A stretch of 64,000 bases of DNA from an uncultured Paracoccaceae bacterium (GCA_947503175.1 CANNCO010000003.1:379501-443500); one strand, 5' to 3'. Shown: positions 50,963-60,931, counted from the stretch's first letter. Numbers and translations are program-made. The notes: a model not told the origin generated them from the letters alone.

Positions 50963-52216
50963 TTATGACCGTCGTTCTTCAAATGCCATACGCTCGTTCA
51001 CACCAGCATCATAGGGGGAAAACTGCCGGGAGAGCATACCGTTCCTGCGCTCATCACGGATTCGTTTTCGAAAACGCGTCCAGCGCAACAGAGGTTCGTT
51101 GCGTCGTGCACGACCCCAGAGTCCACCCCGCTGAAGCCAGTAGCCCGGCTCTTGGAATGAAACCTTGTGATAAAGGGCCGTGGGAGACAGACGAAGCAGC
51201 AGGTCGGGGCGGTCTTCGCGGCGCTCGCCCCGTTGCCAGATCCAGCGGCTTTCCACATTTAGTTCCCGGGATGGCACAGCATCAAAAAGCGGACGAAACG
51301 GTGGTTCGCAGGCGCTGATCCAATCGGGCTTGCCTTTTCCTGGATTCTCGCATCCCTCGGCGAACTGGTTCATTTGGCGCGTAACGTCACCAGGCATGAT
51401 GCGGCCCGCCACCATGTGGCGCAGAAGCCGACGCAACTGATCTGCGCTGTGCCAGTCCAGCGCAGGCTGAACCTCGTCGTTTGGACAGTAGAGCGTCAGG
51501 AAACGGCGCAGGCTTTGGCCGATTTGCATTAGGTTGCGCGGTTCGCGGTTGTTTCCTCGCCGAGCCGACGCCAACTGCCGATGCCAGACCCGCGCCATCG
51601 GCACCAAGGCGGTTGCATGCCCGGCCCGGAACAGGCGCATGTTCAAATCCGTGTCGTCCAGATAGAATGCAAACGACGTATCGAACCCCCCTAGACAGGC
51701 AAGAACGTCTTTCCGCACGGCCATGTTCGTGCCTTCTGTCCGAACAGCGCGTTCTTCGAAGCCGGTCATCACAACCGGGGCTTTGTCAAGAACCGGTATG
51801 TCGTGATGGCGCCCCCAGAGATCGACGGATCGGGCACCCCATTGAACGCTGATCCCGTTTCTCCCCGCCACATAACCGCCCGCCGCCATAACGGATGGGT
51901 CGGTGAACGGGTGGCTCAGATGGGCCAGCCAGAACGGCTCGGCAATTGCGTCATCGTCAATGAATGCAACGATCTCTCCGGCGGCCGTCTCCAGTCCGGC
52001 GTTCCGCGCAGCCGACAAATTGGATTTCGAGAACTCAGTGATCTTCAGCTGATTGGCCAGAGGATGCTGCGTTGCCGACCGCACCCCGTCAGCGCAGGCA
52101 ACAACGATTACCTCGAAAGGATGGTATCGTTGTTGACCCAGCGCCGTCAGACAAAGCGCAAGCGCATCGGGCCTGCCCTGCGATGCAATAATGACACTGA
52201 CGCGGGGGGCCGCCAT
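50963..52216 (-). CDS. GT2-family glycosyltransferase
   Basis: A 417-residue GT-A fold enzyme. Motifs: 'RVSVIIASQGRPDALALCLTALGQQ' (nucleotide-binding start), 'SAARNAGLETAAGEIVAFIDDDAIAEP' (the DDD metal site) and 'GGFDTSFAFYLDDTDLNMRLFRAGH' (ED-like catalytic region, here DDTD). The C-terminal third is unassigned. It is the gene after cysQ (6-bp gap) and before galU. Confidence 0.87.
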   Translation of the reverse strand: MAAPRVSVIIASQGRPDALALCLTALGQQRYHPFEVIVVACADGVRSATQHPLANQLKITEFSKSNLSAARNAGLETAAGEIVAFIDDDAIAEPFWLAHLSHPFTDPSVMAAGGYVAGRNGISVQWGARSVDLWGRHHDIPVLDKAPVVMTGFEERAVRTEGTNMAVRKDVLACLGGFDTSFAFYLDDTDLNMRLFRAGHATALVPMARVWHRQLASARRGNNREPRNLMQIGQSLRRFLTLYCPNDEVQPALDWHSADQLRRLLRHMVAGRIMPGDVTRQMNQFAEGCENPGKGKPDWISACEPPFRPLFDAVPSRELNVESRWIWQRGERREDRPDLLLRLSPTALYHKVSFQEPGYWLQRGGLWGRARRNEPLLRWTRFRKRIRDERRNGMLSRQFSPYDAGVNERMAFEERRS

Positions 52217-52222
52217 CCGACG

Positions 52223-53038
52223 TCAGCTACTGGGAGCGATCTCTGGCGGAACCAGGACCGTCGCAGGCGAGGCCGCAATGAAGAACGGGTTCGCAAAACC
52301 TGGCTTGCCATAGCGCAGCGGTTCATGATCGTCGAAATTCAGAACCACACCACCGGCCCCGGACAGAACGGCATGACCGGCCGCCGTATCCCATTCCATC
52401 GTCCGCCCGAGGCGCGGATAAAGATCTGCTTCACCGGCGGCGACAAGACAGAATTTGAGCGATGAGCCCGCGCTTTTTGTATCTGCGACTGGATACTTCG
52501 CGATGTAGGCATCGGTCGCTGCATCCCTGTGCGATTTCGACGCGACCACACGCAGGGCGTTCGGATCGGGGATCGCAACCGTAATCGGCGTCAATTCACC
52601 CGGTAAATCCGGGTCAAACGGGCCGGTCTCTTCGACCGAACGCCCGTCGGGAAGCGTATAGAACATCCTCTCTTTTGCGGGCGCATAGACGACGCCACGA
52701 ACGGGATTACCGTGCTGAACGAACGCAATGTTGACGGTGAAGTCACCCCGCCGCTTGATGAACTCCTTCGTCCCGTCAAGGGGGTCCACAATCAGGAAAG
52801 CCTCTGCCTGAATGCCATGGCTCTCGGACTGTTCCTCGGTCACCAGCGGCGTATCAGGAAAGGCGGCCCGCAGCCCGGCGGAAATGATCGCATCGGCGGC
52901 TTCGTCGGCCGCGGTAACCGGACTTGCGTCCGACTTGCTGCGAACCTCGAAATCCGGTGACGCGTATATCTCCATGATCTGTGCCCCCGCCGCGAGGGAA
53001 AGCCTGCGCATCTCTGCGGTCAAACGGTCGAAATCCAA
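52223..53038 (-). CDS. cysQ: 3'(2'),5'-bisphosphate nucleotidase
   Basis: A 271-residue magnesium-dependent phosphatase of the inositol monophosphatase fold. It hydrolyses PAP (the by-product of PAPS-using sulfotransferases) and recycles sulfate activation. Signatures: 'LIVDPLDGTKEFIKRRGDF' (metal-binding DPLDGT) and 'RTMEWDTAAGHAVLSGAGG' (WDTAAG). It is the first gene of the glycan run that ends with a sulfotransferase, and by position it probably removes PAP made there. It is divergent from the ABC-2 permease gene. Confidence 0.93.
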   Translation of the reverse strand: MDFDRLTAEMRRLSLAAGAQIMEIYASPDFEVRSKSDASPVTAADEAADAIISAGLRAAFPDTPLVTEEQSESHGIQAEAFLIVDPLDGTKEFIKRRGDFTVNIAFVQHGNPVRGVVYAPAKERMFYTLPDGRSVEETGPFDPDLPGELTPITVAIPDPNALRVVASKSHRDAATDAYIAKYPVADTKSAGSSLKFCLVAAGEADLYPRLGRTMEWDTAAGHAVLSGAGGVVLNFDDHEPLRYGKPGFANPFFIAASPATVLVPPEIAPSS

Positions 53039-53147
53039 TAGCCTGCTCCGTCATTGATCCTGCGGCGTCTGAACCTTATGATACGATGCACACGGGACGG
53101 CAAGAATTCCGCGCTAGGTCCGGCAATCAGGCGGAACAGGACACACC

Positions 53148-53969
53148 ATGTTCGAGGCACGCGAAATAACCGGAGTAGTCGGTTCGGCAGGCGGCATGCT
53201 GAGGCTGATCTTTCACAACACGGTCCGAAGCGTGCGCAAGACTCATGGGAACGCCATGCTGGCCTTGCTCATCAACATATTCCAGACGCTTATGATGGTC
53301 GCCGTCTTCTATGTGATGTTCTCGCTGCTTGGATTGCGGGGCATGGCAATCCGGGGCGACTTCCTTCTCTACATCATGTCTGGCGTTTTCCTCTTCATGG
53401 TCCATGTCAAAGCCCTGCAAGCCGTCGTCAAATCCGAGGGCCCGGCCTCGCCGATGATGCACCATCTGCCGATGAATACGGCTGTCGCGATCGCGTCCGC
53501 GACCTTGGGGTCACTTTATATTCAGACACTTTCGATGGTCATAGTGCTGTTCATCTATCATGCGGGATGGGGGCCAATTTTTATTCACGATCCGATTGGG
53601 GCCTATGCAATGGTCCTTCTGGCGTGGTTTTCCGGCCTAAGCATCGGCATGATCTTTCTGGCGCTGAAACCCTGGATGCCAGGCGTCGTGGATATGGGCG
53701 CAACACTCTTTACCCGCGCGAACATGTTCGCATCCGGCAAGATGTTCGTTGCGAATTCACTTCCTGCCTACATGCTCGCGATGTTCGACTGGAACCCGCT
53801 GTTTCATGCGATCGATCAGGCGCGCGGTTTTATATTCATCAATTACAACCCTCATTTTACATCGCTTGACTATCCGATCTACGTCTCGCTGATTTGCTTG
53901 ACGATTGGTCTTATGGGTGAGTTCTACACGCGTAAACACGCTTCGATCAGCTGGAGCGCGCGGCGGTGA
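53148..53969 (+). CDS. ABC-2-type polysaccharide export permease
   Basis: A 273-residue membrane protein with six predicted helices, in the style of KpsM/Wzm export permeases: 'ALLINIFQTLMMVAVFYVMFSLL' and 'YVSLICLTIGLMGEFYTRKHA' are its hydrophobic ends, and 'MFDWNPLFHAIDQARGFIF' is the conserved C-terminal block. No ATPase partner is adjacent. Its position beside the glycan run suggests that it exports a glycan, but it may use an ATPase encoded elsewhere. Its stop overlaps the next gene's GTG by 4 bp. Confidence 0.8.
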   Translation: MFEAREITGVVGSAGGMLRLIFHNTVRSVRKTHGNAMLALLINIFQTLMMVAVFYVMFSLLGLRGMAIRGDFLLYIMSGVFLFMVHVKALQAVVKSEGPASPMMHHLPMNTAVAIASATLGSLYIQTLSMVIVLFIYHAGWGPIFIHDPIGAYAMVLLAWFSGLSIGMIFLALKPWMPGVVDMGATLFTRANMFASGKMFVANSLPAYMLAMFDWNPLFHAIDQARGFIFINYNPHFTSLDYPIYVSLICLTIGLMGEFYTRKHASISWSARR

Positions 53970-54574
53970 GATGGGCCGTTCTTCTGATCATTCTGGCATG
54001 CCCTGCCTCGGCATCTCAGGATGACTGGCCCGCTTTGTTCAACGTGACAGGCGTCGCTCAGGACGATGTTCTGAACATCCGGGCAGAGCCTGATGCAGCA
54101 TCCGAGATCATTGGAACGCTGGCGCCGAATGCTGCGAATATCGAGGTCTTGTGGCCCGACGAGAAATACAACTGGGGACAGGTGAATACCGGCGAAGGCG
54201 CTGGCTGGATCTCGCTGCGTTATCTCGCGCGGCAGGACGGTCAATGGGCCGGTCGCGTTCCGCCGATCGTCCGTTGTTTCGGGACTGAACCGTTCTGGTC
54301 GATTGACCGGGAAGGAGAGTTCCTTCTCAGTGCCGGGCTTGAACGAGCCACCACCGCCTATCGGGTTTCAAGGACACTCACTGCGGCCGGGCGATACGAT
54401 CCGCATGTGATCCAGGCCGAAGGTCCAGATGCAACGCTCTGGCTGCGCTTTGGCCGGGCGGAGTGTTCCGATGGAATGTCAGAGAGGCTTTACGGGATCG
54501 AGGCCGATGCAATCATCGACGGCGTCAACGGCCCCGAGATGCTGTCCGGCTGCTGCTCCCTTGTCGCGAACTAG
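53966..54574 (+). CDS. SH3-domain exported protein
   Basis: A 202-residue exported protein. It starts with GTG and a signal peptide ('RWAVLLIILACPASASQ'), then an SH3-type domain ('DDVLNIRAEPDAASEIIGTLAPN' ... 'NTGEGAGWISLRYLAR'), then a second domain starting 'VRCFGTEPFWSIDREGEF' resembling the conserved FGTEPFW family. Cysteines 'CFGT', 'AECSD' and the closing 'GCCSLVAN' may form disulfides. It is translationally coupled to the ABC-2 permease by a GTGA overlap. Function unknown; it may bind the envelope. Confidence 0.75.
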   Translation: MRWAVLLIILACPASASQDDWPALFNVTGVAQDDVLNIRAEPDAASEIIGTLAPNAANIEVLWPDEKYNWGQVNTGEGAGWISLRYLARQDGQWAGRVPPIVRCFGTEPFWSIDREGEFLLSAGLERATTAYRVSRTLTAAGRYDPHVIQAEGPDATLWLRFGRAECSDGMSERLYGIEADAIIDGVNGPEMLSGCCSLVAN

Positions 54575-55206
54575 GTCGCCACGCGAAGTGTTAGATTGAT
54601 TCGGCCACCGCGCGGCAGAAGCCGGGATGACCCGAACCTGATCCGGTCAATCCCATGATGGGCCAACCGTGCAGGACCTCCCATGACGAGAACGTCCCCT
54701 GATTTCAGCCAGACACTTCGGGTCCTGACGCTTCTTTCGATCCCTCCGATCCGGAACAGGGCGTCGTCGCCGAGCGAGACCGAGACGACCGGCCAGTCAA
54801 ACGAGACTTCGTCACGGTCCTGATGAAGCCCCATACGCGCGCCTTCACCGTAGAAGTTGATCAGGCAGGTGTCGGGCAATCGCGTGACGCCGCTGACCGC
54901 CTCCCAGATACGAAGGACAAGACCGGGGATCGGAGGCCAATCAGCGCCGGATGGCTGAGACTTTTCATAACGATAGCCCTTTCTGTCCGAGAACCAGCCG
55001 CAGGTACCGGCCGATGTCATCTGCACCGACATCTTCTGACCCCGGCGGGTCTCATGCCGGTGCATCGGCGCCTTCTTCGCCACCTGCCGCACAGCTGTCA
55101 GCAGCGCCTGTTGTTCGGAGGGATCGAGAAACCGTTGCCAAAGCACCGCATCGCCGATGCGGACGATCCCCGGCCCGTGATTCCGGCTCTTCAATTCGTC
55201 GCCCAT
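54571..55206 (-). CDS. alkB: AlkB-family DNA/RNA demethylase
   Basis: A 211-residue Fe(II)/2-oxoglutarate dioxygenase that removes alkyl groups such as 1-methyladenine and 3-methylcytosine from nucleic acids. The iron ligands are in 'MGLHQDRDEVSFDWPVVS' (His-x-Asp) and 'ARLAHHGIDRIRFGSSRLL' (His); 'RINLTLRV' gives the 2-oxoglutarate arginines. Other blocks: 'LINFYGEGARMGLHQDRDE'. It is divergent from dnaK, and its 3' end overlaps the SH3 gene by 4 bp. Confidence 0.92.
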   Translation of the reverse strand: MGDELKSRNHGPGIVRIGDAVLWQRFLDPSEQQALLTAVRQVAKKAPMHRHETRRGQKMSVQMTSAGTCGWFSDRKGYRYEKSQPSGADWPPIPGLVLRIWEAVSGVTRLPDTCLINFYGEGARMGLHQDRDEVSFDWPVVSVSLGDDALFRIGGIERSVRTRSVWLKSGDVLVMGGPARLAHHGIDRIRFGSSRLLPRGGRINLTLRVAT

Positions 55207-55249
55207 GAGAAACGCCCTGATTTTTAACCGTCCGGGTTGCCTACGCGTG

Positions 55250-55278
55250 CTTGCAGCCCAATTTCGCTGTCCCTATAT
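55250..55278 (+). promoter_or_regulatory. Heat-shock (sigma-32) promoter of dnaK
   Basis: CTTG (55250-55253) and CCTATAT (55272-55278) are separated by 18 bp, which matches the alphaproteobacterial RpoH consensus CTTG-N17/18-CYTATNT. It lies about 110 bp before the dnaK ATG, so dnaK (and dnaJ) are expected to rise on heat shock. The long leader may also hold control elements. Confidence 0.75.
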
Positions 55279-55387
55279 ACGCTCGGAACCCGGTCGGGGC
55301 ACGCCTCCGGCCAAAACTCTGGGATCGGATGGTGGTGCCATAACGGGCCACGGGTCCGGAACATCGCCTAAGAAGAGGAAATGACAT

Positions 55388-57307
55388 ATGGCCAAAGTCA
55401 TCGGTATCGACCTTGGAACCACAAACAGCTGCGTTGCAATCATGGATGGTTCGCAACCCCGCGTGATCGAGAATGCGGAAGGCGCACGCACCACGCCCTC
55501 GATCGTCGCCTTCACTGAAAACGAGCGCCTTGTCGGCCAGCCGGCCAAACGACAGGCGGTGACCAACCCCGAAAACACCATCTTTGCCGTCAAGCGTCTG
55601 ATCGGGCGTCGCGTCGATGATGCGGAAGTTACGAAGGACAAGGATATTGTCCCCTACGCAATCGTCGATGGCGGAAACGGAGACGCCTGGGTCGAAGCGA
55701 AGGGCGAGAAGTACAGCCCGTCACAGATCTCGGCGTTCATTCTGCAAAAGATGAAGGAAACCGCCGAATCCTATCTTGGTGAGAAGGTCGAACAGGCGGT
55801 CATCACCGTACCCGCCTACTTTAACGACGCCCAGCGTCAGGCCACCAAGGACGCAGGCAAGATTGCCGGCCTTGAGGTTCTGCGGATCATCAACGAACCG
55901 ACGGCTGCCGCGCTTGCCTATGGTCTGGACAAGAAAGAGACACGCACCATTGCCGTTTATGACCTTGGTGGCGGTACATTCGACATTACGATCCTTGAAA
56001 TCGACGACGGTCTGTTCGAGGTGAAATCCACCAACGGCGATACGTTCCTTGGCGGTGAAGACTTCGACATGCGGATCGTCAATTACCTCGCCGGCGAGTT
56101 CAAGAAAGAGAACGGTGTCGATCTGACGAAGGACAAGATGGCGCTGCAGCGGCTCAAGGAAGCTGCCGAGAAGGCCAAGATCGAACTGTCTTCCTCGACC
56201 CAGACCGAGATAAACCAGCCGTTCATCTCGATGGACCCGAACGGTGGCCAGCCGCTTCACATGGTGATGAAGCTGACACGGGCAAAGCTGGAAAGCCTTG
56301 TGTCGGACCTGATCAAGAATTCGATCAAGCCGTGCCAGGCAGCGCTCAAGGATGCGGGCCTGACTACGTCGGATATCGACGAGGTCGTTCTGGTCGGTGG
56401 TATGACCCGGATGCCGAAGGTCGTTGACGAGGTGACCAAGTTCTTCGGGAAAGAGCCGCACAAAGGCGTTAACCCGGACGAGGTGGTCGCACTTGGTGCC
56501 GCAATCCAGGCCGGTGTTCTGCAAGGCGACGTGAAAGACGTCGTTCTGCTTGACGTCACGCCGCTGTCGTTGGGCATCGAGACGCTGGGTGGCGTGTTCA
56601 CCCGCCTGATCGACCGCAACACCACGATCCCGACGAAGAAGTCTCAGATCTTCTCGACCGCCGAGGATAATCAGAACGCAGTGACGATCCGGGTCTTCCA
56701 GGGCGAGCGCGAGATGGCGACGGACAACAAGTTGCTGGGCCAGTTCAACCTGGAAGATATCCCGCCAGCTCCCCGTGGTCTGCCTCAGATCGAAGTGACC
56801 TTCGACATCGATGCCAACGGCATCGTGTCGGTCAGCGCCAAGGACAAGGGCACCGGAAAGGAACAGGTCATCACGATCCAGGCCTCGGGCGGTCTGTCGG
56901 ACGATGAGATCGAACAGATGGTTCAGGATGCCGAAGCGAATGCCGAAGCAGACAAGGATCGCCGCGAGCTTGTCGAAGCCAAGAACCAGGCCGAAAGCCT
57001 GATCCATTCGACTGAAAAGTCGATGGAAGAGCATAACGACAAAGTCGATCCGACCACGATCGAAGCCATAGAACTCGCCATCTCGGCGCTCAAGGATCAG
57101 CTTGAGACCGAGGATGCGGGCAAGATCAAGTCGGGCATCCAGAACGTCACCGAAGCGGCGATGAAACTGGGCGAGGCCATCTATAAGGCCGAGCAGGAAA
57201 AGGCCGCTGGCGAACCGTCGGAAGAAGAAGACGGACCACGTGATGTGGATGACGAGATCGTCGACGCCGATTTCGAAGACCTCGACGACGACAAGCGCGC
57301 CTCTTAA
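55388..57307 (+). CDS. dnaK: Molecular chaperone DnaK (Hsp70)
   Basis: Hsp70 chaperone of 639 residues. N-terminal ATPase: '[18 protein letters not shown]' and '[20 protein letters not shown]' phosphate loops, '[16 protein letters not shown]'; then the substrate-binding domain with '[22 protein letters not shown]' and the helical lid; the acidic tail ends '[21 protein letters not shown]'. GGAA-type ribosome site precedes the ATG. It is followed by dnaJ (74 bp), with a strong hairpin between them. Confidence 0.98.
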   Translation: MAKVIGIDLGTTNSCVAIMDGSQPRVIENAEGARTTPSIVAFTENERLVGQPAKRQAVTNPENTIFAVKRLIGRRVDDAEVTKDKDIVPYAIVDGGNGDAWVEAKGEKYSPSQISAFILQKMKETAESYLGEKVEQAVITVPAYFNDAQRQATKDAGKIAGLEVLRIINEPTAAALAYGLDKKETRTIAVYDLGGGTFDITILEIDDGLFEVKSTNGDTFLGGEDFDMRIVNYLAGEFKKENGVDLTKDKMALQRLKEAAEKAKIELSSSTQTEINQPFISMDPNGGQPLHMVMKLTRAKLESLVSDLIKNSIKPCQAALKDAGLTTSDIDEVVLVGGMTRMPKVVDEVTKFFGKEPHKGVNPDEVVALGAAIQAGVLQGDVKDVVLLDVTPLSLGIETLGGVFTRLIDRNTTIPTKKSQIFSTAEDNQNAVTIRVFQGEREMATDNKLLGQFNLEDIPPAPRGLPQIEVTFDIDANGIVSVSAKDKGTGKEQVITIQASGGLSDDEIEQMVQDAEANAEADKDRRELVEAKNQAESLIHSTEKSMEEHNDKVDPTTIEAIELAISALKDQLETEDAGKIKSGIQNVTEAAMKLGEAIYKAEQEKAAGEPSEEEDGPRDVDDEIVDADFEDLDDDKRAS

Positions 57308-57328
57308 AGGTGCGCCCCGAACGCAACC

Positions 57329-57354
57329 GGCCGGCCTGCCACCGCGGGCCGGCC
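57329..57354 (+). other. Strong stem-loop between dnaK and dnaJ
   Basis: GGCCGGCC (57329-57336), a 10-base loop, then GGCCGGCC (57347-57354): an 8-bp all-GC hairpin in the dnaK-dnaJ gap, with no T-run. It is more likely to stabilise the dnaK message or lower dnaJ read-through than to be a classic terminator. Confidence 0.65.
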
Positions 57355-57381
57355 ATCGCGTTCAAGGCAAGGTGACCACGA

Positions 57382-58533
57382 ATGGCAAAGCGCGATTATT
57401 ACGAGGTTCTGGGGGTCTCGAAAGGTGCAGGCGCCGACGAGATCAAGAAGGCCTATCGTCAGAAAGCCAAGGAACTGCATCCCGACCGCAACGCAGACAA
57501 CCCGGAAGCCGAAACACAGTTCAAAGAAGCAAACGAAGCCTACGAAGTTCTGAAGGACGCCGACAAAAAGGCGGCATATGACCGCTATGGTCATGCGGCC
57601 TTTGAGGGTGGCATGGGTGGCGGCGGACCCCGTGGCAGTCAGTATGGCGGGGGAGATTTCGCCAGCGCATTCTCCGATGTCTTCGACGATCTGTTCGGTG
57701 ATTTCATGGGCGGACGGCAGGGTGGGGGCGGACGGCAACGTGCTGCCCGCGGCTCGGACCTGCGGTATAACCTGCGTGTCACGCTGGAAGAGGCCTATTC
57801 GGGTCTTCAGAAGACGATCAAGGTTCCGACGGCTCTGACATGCGAAACCTGCGACGGATCCGGCTCGGAGTCCGGAACCGAACCCACAACCTGCCCGACC
57901 TGTTCAGGCATGGGAAAAGTCCGCGCGCAGCAGGGGTTTTTCACGGTCGAGCGGACCTGCCCGACCTGCTCTGGCATGGGCCAGATCATCCAGAACCCAT
58001 GCAAGACTTGTGGCGGGGCTGGCCGTGTTCAGAAAGACCGGTCATTGTCGGTGAACATCCCCGCAGGCGTCGAAACCGGAACACGTATCCGTCTTGCCGG
58101 CGAAGGCGAAGCCGGAATGCGTGGCGGCCCGACCGGAGACCTTTACATCTTCATCGAAGTCTCCGATCACCCCCTGTTTCAACGCGACGGTCAGCACCTG
58201 TTCTGCCGCGTGCCTGTCAGCATGACATCGGCGGCGCTGGGCGGCGATATCGAAGTTCCCACGATCGACGGTGGCAGGTCCCGGGTTAAAGTCCCTGCTG
58301 GAAGCCAGTCAGGCAAGCAGATGCGCCTGCGCGGGAAGGGGATGCCCATGCTTCGTGGTGGCGGGCAGGGTGACATGTACCTTGAACTTGCGGTCGAGAC
58401 ACCGGTGAACCTTTCAGGGCGTCAGAAAGAGCTGTTGAAGGAGTTCGAAGGATTGTCCAAGACCGATACCAACCCTGAATCTTCGAACTTCTTTTCGGCG
58501 GTCAAGAACTTCTGGGACAGCATGAAGGGCTGA
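57382..58533 (+). CDS. dnaJ: Chaperone DnaJ (Hsp40)
   Basis: Co-chaperone of DnaK, 383 residues. The J domain has '[33 protein letters not shown]' with the HPD motif; a glycine-rich linker follows ('[16 protein letters not shown]'). The zinc-finger region has four CxxCxGxG repeats: [24 protein letters not shown] and CKTCGGAG. The C-terminal substrate domain is complete. It follows dnaK under the same heat-shock promoter. Confidence 0.97.
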   Translation: MAKRDYYEVLGVSKGAGADEIKKAYRQKAKELHPDRNADNPEAETQFKEANEAYEVLKDADKKAAYDRYGHAAFEGGMGGGGPRGSQYGGGDFASAFSDVFDDLFGDFMGGRQGGGGRQRAARGSDLRYNLRVTLEEAYSGLQKTIKVPTALTCETCDGSGSESGTEPTTCPTCSGMGKVRAQQGFFTVERTCPTCSGMGQIIQNPCKTCGGAGRVQKDRSLSVNIPAGVETGTRIRLAGEGEAGMRGGPTGDLYIFIEVSDHPLFQRDGQHLFCRVPVSMTSAALGGDIEVPTIDGGRSRVKVPAGSQSGKQMRLRGKGMPMLRGGGQGDMYLELAVETPVNLSGRQKELLKEFEGLSKTDTNPESSNFFSAVKNFWDSMKG

Positions 58534-58603
58534 GTACCAGCAGCTAACACCTCCCCGGTTCAAGGTTAACGCTTTGTTGACCTTCCGGGGCGAGTGTCCG
58601 GGT

Positions 58604-59365
58604 ATGCCACCGCGTCATAGCCAGTTTTCGGATGCAGCGCCTTCATTGTTTGAGGCCTCTCCGGTTGTCCAGCCCAAGCCTCAGCAGAAACTTCCGTCCT
58701 ACATCCGTGACCACCGGAAACGTCTGCGTGCGCGATTCATGGAAGGTGGGCCAAGCGCGATGCCCGATTACGAAATGCTCGAACTTGTCCTGTTTCGTGC
58801 AATCCCACGGCAAGATGTAAAGCCTCTTGCCCACCGGCTTCTCGAGAAGTTCGGCGACTTCAACCGCGTTATCTCGGCACCATCTCACCGTCTCGCAGAA
58901 GTTCAGGGAGTTGGCGATGCGGTGGTGCAGGAACTCAAGATCGTCGAGGCCGCCGCGCAGCGCATGGCGCGATCCCGGGTGATCGGAAGACCCGTTCTGT
59001 CCGGTTGGCAGGCCCTTCTCGACTACTGTCACACCGCGATGGCCCATAAAGAAACCGAACAGTTTCGGGTTCTGTTCCTTGATCGCAAAAACACGCTGAT
59101 TGCAGATGAAGAACAGGCGAAGGGAACCGTCGATCACGTGCCTGTCTATCCCCGCGAAGTCGTGAAGCGGGCATTGGAACTGTCGGCTTCGGCAATAATC
59201 CTTGTTCACAATCATCCATCCGGCGACCCAAATCCATCACCCGAGGATATTGCCATGACGAAGGATGTGGAAAATGCGGCCAAAGCTCTTGGTCTGACGC
59301 TCCATGATCACCTGATCATAGGCAAACAGGCCGAGCTTTCGTTCCGCGCGCACGGCTATCTCTGA
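58604..59365 (+). CDS. radC: RadC-family JAB-domain protein
   Basis: A RadC/MPN+ protein of about 253 residues from the ATG at 58604 (a TTG at 58574 would add ten). The N-terminal helical part has 'DYEMLELVLFRAIPRQDVKPLAHRLL'; the C-terminal JAMM metalloprotease-like domain has 'AIILVHNHPSGDPNPSPEDIAMT' (H-x-H and D ligands). The name derives from a repair phenotype that was later traced to recG; the real role is unsettled. It overlaps the convergent PstS-OmpA gene by 10 bp. Confidence 0.92.
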   Translation: MPPRHSQFSDAAPSLFEASPVVQPKPQQKLPSYIRDHRKRLRARFMEGGPSAMPDYEMLELVLFRAIPRQDVKPLAHRLLEKFGDFNRVISAPSHRLAEVQGVGDAVVQELKIVEAAAQRMARSRVIGRPVLSGWQALLDYCHTAMAHKETEQFRVLFLDRKNTLIADEEQAKGTVDHVPVYPREVVKRALELSASAIILVHNHPSGDPNPSPEDIAMTKDVENAAKALGLTLHDHLIIGKQAELSFRAHGYL

Positions 59366-60912
59366 CGAAGCCAGACCTCGACACGGCGGTTCATGCGGCG
59401 ACCCCAATCATCCTCGTCGCACCCGATCGGCATAACTTCACCAAACCCGTCCGCAACCAGCTTTGTTGTGACGTCTTCTGGCGACTCTATCGCGGCGGCG
59501 ACAGCCTCGCGCACCGTCTCGGCCCGCCGCCGCGACAAGTCGAGGTTGGCGCTTGCGCCGCCCTGCCCGTCGCTGAACCCTGCGAAAAGCAACTCGGATT
59601 CGTCAAAGCGACCTTCTGAAAGGTATTTCGCCAACAGAGTCACGTTAGCGCGCGACGGTGCATCAAGATCAGCGGACCCGTCCTCAAACCGAAAGGTGAT
59701 GCTCAAGCGAGATCCGTCCTGCAGCGCCGTCACCACCCGGCGCAGATCCGAAACACCCACCTCGCGGTCGGTCGATAGAATGGCGCGTCCAAGGCGGGTG
59801 CCCTGCATGGAAAATGGTTCGAACTCAAGACTCTGATCGACAAAGCCCGCTGCTCTCACCACATCCTGCGCCGTTTCCGATCCGGCAAATTCCAGAAATT
59901 CCCGTGCTATGGCAGGAAGACGCCGTGACGGAGTATAGATGTAATGCGGCGCAGTCAGGGGATAATCCTCCGACTTGATCGCAGCGACGTCCGCTCGGAC
60001 GACTTGCCCACAGGAACCGACGAAAGGCAGAACACGCGCCATGCCGACCTTGGACGTCGTACCGATGCCAAGCGCCGCCGGGTCGGAAGCCACGGCTTTG
60101 GCGACAGCCGCAACCGTGGTGTGCCTCGTGATGCGCAGAACATCATCATTATCGGCCTCCTGACTCTGGAACAGTCCAGACAGACCATGTTCTTGCGCAG
60201 GCATGTGTAATCTGATCGCGGTATCAGGCCCGCCCAGCTGTGCCCAATTCGTGATCTGGCCAGAAACGATCCGATCCAGATCGGCAAGACTGATTTTAGT
60301 CATCGGGTTATCTTGTGCCACCAAGGGCGCTATCGCATCCAAGGCAACGATTTGACTGCGCCGCGGGGCACGTAGATTCCCAAGATTGGCCTCAACGGAT
60401 CGTGCGTTCTCGGCGTCCGAAATCTCTCGGAAGGCCATGGTGATATCTGCCTGTTCCGCCACGAGATCGGCAAATCCCTCGGTCGTGGTCGTGACACGGA
60501 ACCTGATCCGGGCAACCGGGTTTCGCGTCGCCGGATCAGTTAGAAGGTAAAGAAAATGGGTCGCATCCTCGTCCTGCCTCACAAACATGAGACCCTTGCG
60601 CGCCGCGAAAGCTTCCAGAAGTCGTGGAAGCAGGTCCGTCCCTGTCAGGCCCGATCCCGAGACCATCAGTTCAGCCATGTAGAAACCGGGGATAGGGCAG
60701 GCCGCGCCTTCGCAGACGACGCCCGATCCATTGACCGTCAGCCTTCCATAGATGGTATCGATGCGGATGAACTCGCCATCATAGCTTAGCAGATCGCCCG
60801 AGAGGACAATCAGGCCATCATGGGACGTCAACGTGACACGGTCTGAAGCGAACGCAGCAGAACACATCAAACAGAAAGCTGTGACCAGCGCCGCCGGTCT
60901 TGGGAATGTCAT
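59356..60912 (-). CDS. PstS-like binding protein fused to an OmpA domain
   Basis: A 518-residue exported protein. After a signal peptide ('ALVTAFCLMCSAAFAS') there is a periplasmic binding-protein domain of the phosphate-binding (PstS) type ('LDAIAPLVAQDNPMTKISLADL', 'GQITNWAQLGGPDTAIRL'). The C-terminal ~110 residues form an OmpA-like peptidoglycan-binding domain ('ITFRFEDGSADLDAPSRANVTLLAKYL', 'GFSDGQGGASANLDLSRRRAETV'). Such fusions suggest a wall-anchored ligand sensor or scavenger rather than a free transporter subunit. It precedes an unknown secreted protein gene in the same direction. Confidence 0.85.
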   Translation of the reverse strand: MTFPRPAALVTAFCLMCSAAFASDRVTLTSHDGLIVLSGDLLSYDGEFIRIDTIYGRLTVNGSGVVCEGAACPIPGFYMAELMVSGSGLTGTDLLPRLLEAFAARKGLMFVRQDEDATHFLYLLTDPATRNPVARIRFRVTTTTEGFADLVAEQADITMAFREISDAENARSVEANLGNLRAPRRSQIVALDAIAPLVAQDNPMTKISLADLDRIVSGQITNWAQLGGPDTAIRLHMPAQEHGLSGLFQSQEADNDDVLRITRHTTVAAVAKAVASDPAALGIGTTSKVGMARVLPFVGSCGQVVRADVAAIKSEDYPLTAPHYIYTPSRRLPAIAREFLEFAGSETAQDVVRAAGFVDQSLEFEPFSMQGTRLGRAILSTDREVGVSDLRRVVTALQDGSRLSITFRFEDGSADLDAPSRANVTLLAKYLSEGRFDESELLFAGFSDGQGGASANLDLSRRRAETVREAVAAAIESPEDVTTKLVADGFGEVMPIGCDEDDWGRRMNRRVEVWLRQR

Positions 60913-60931
60913 CAGTGGGAAGGGCCCAAAT

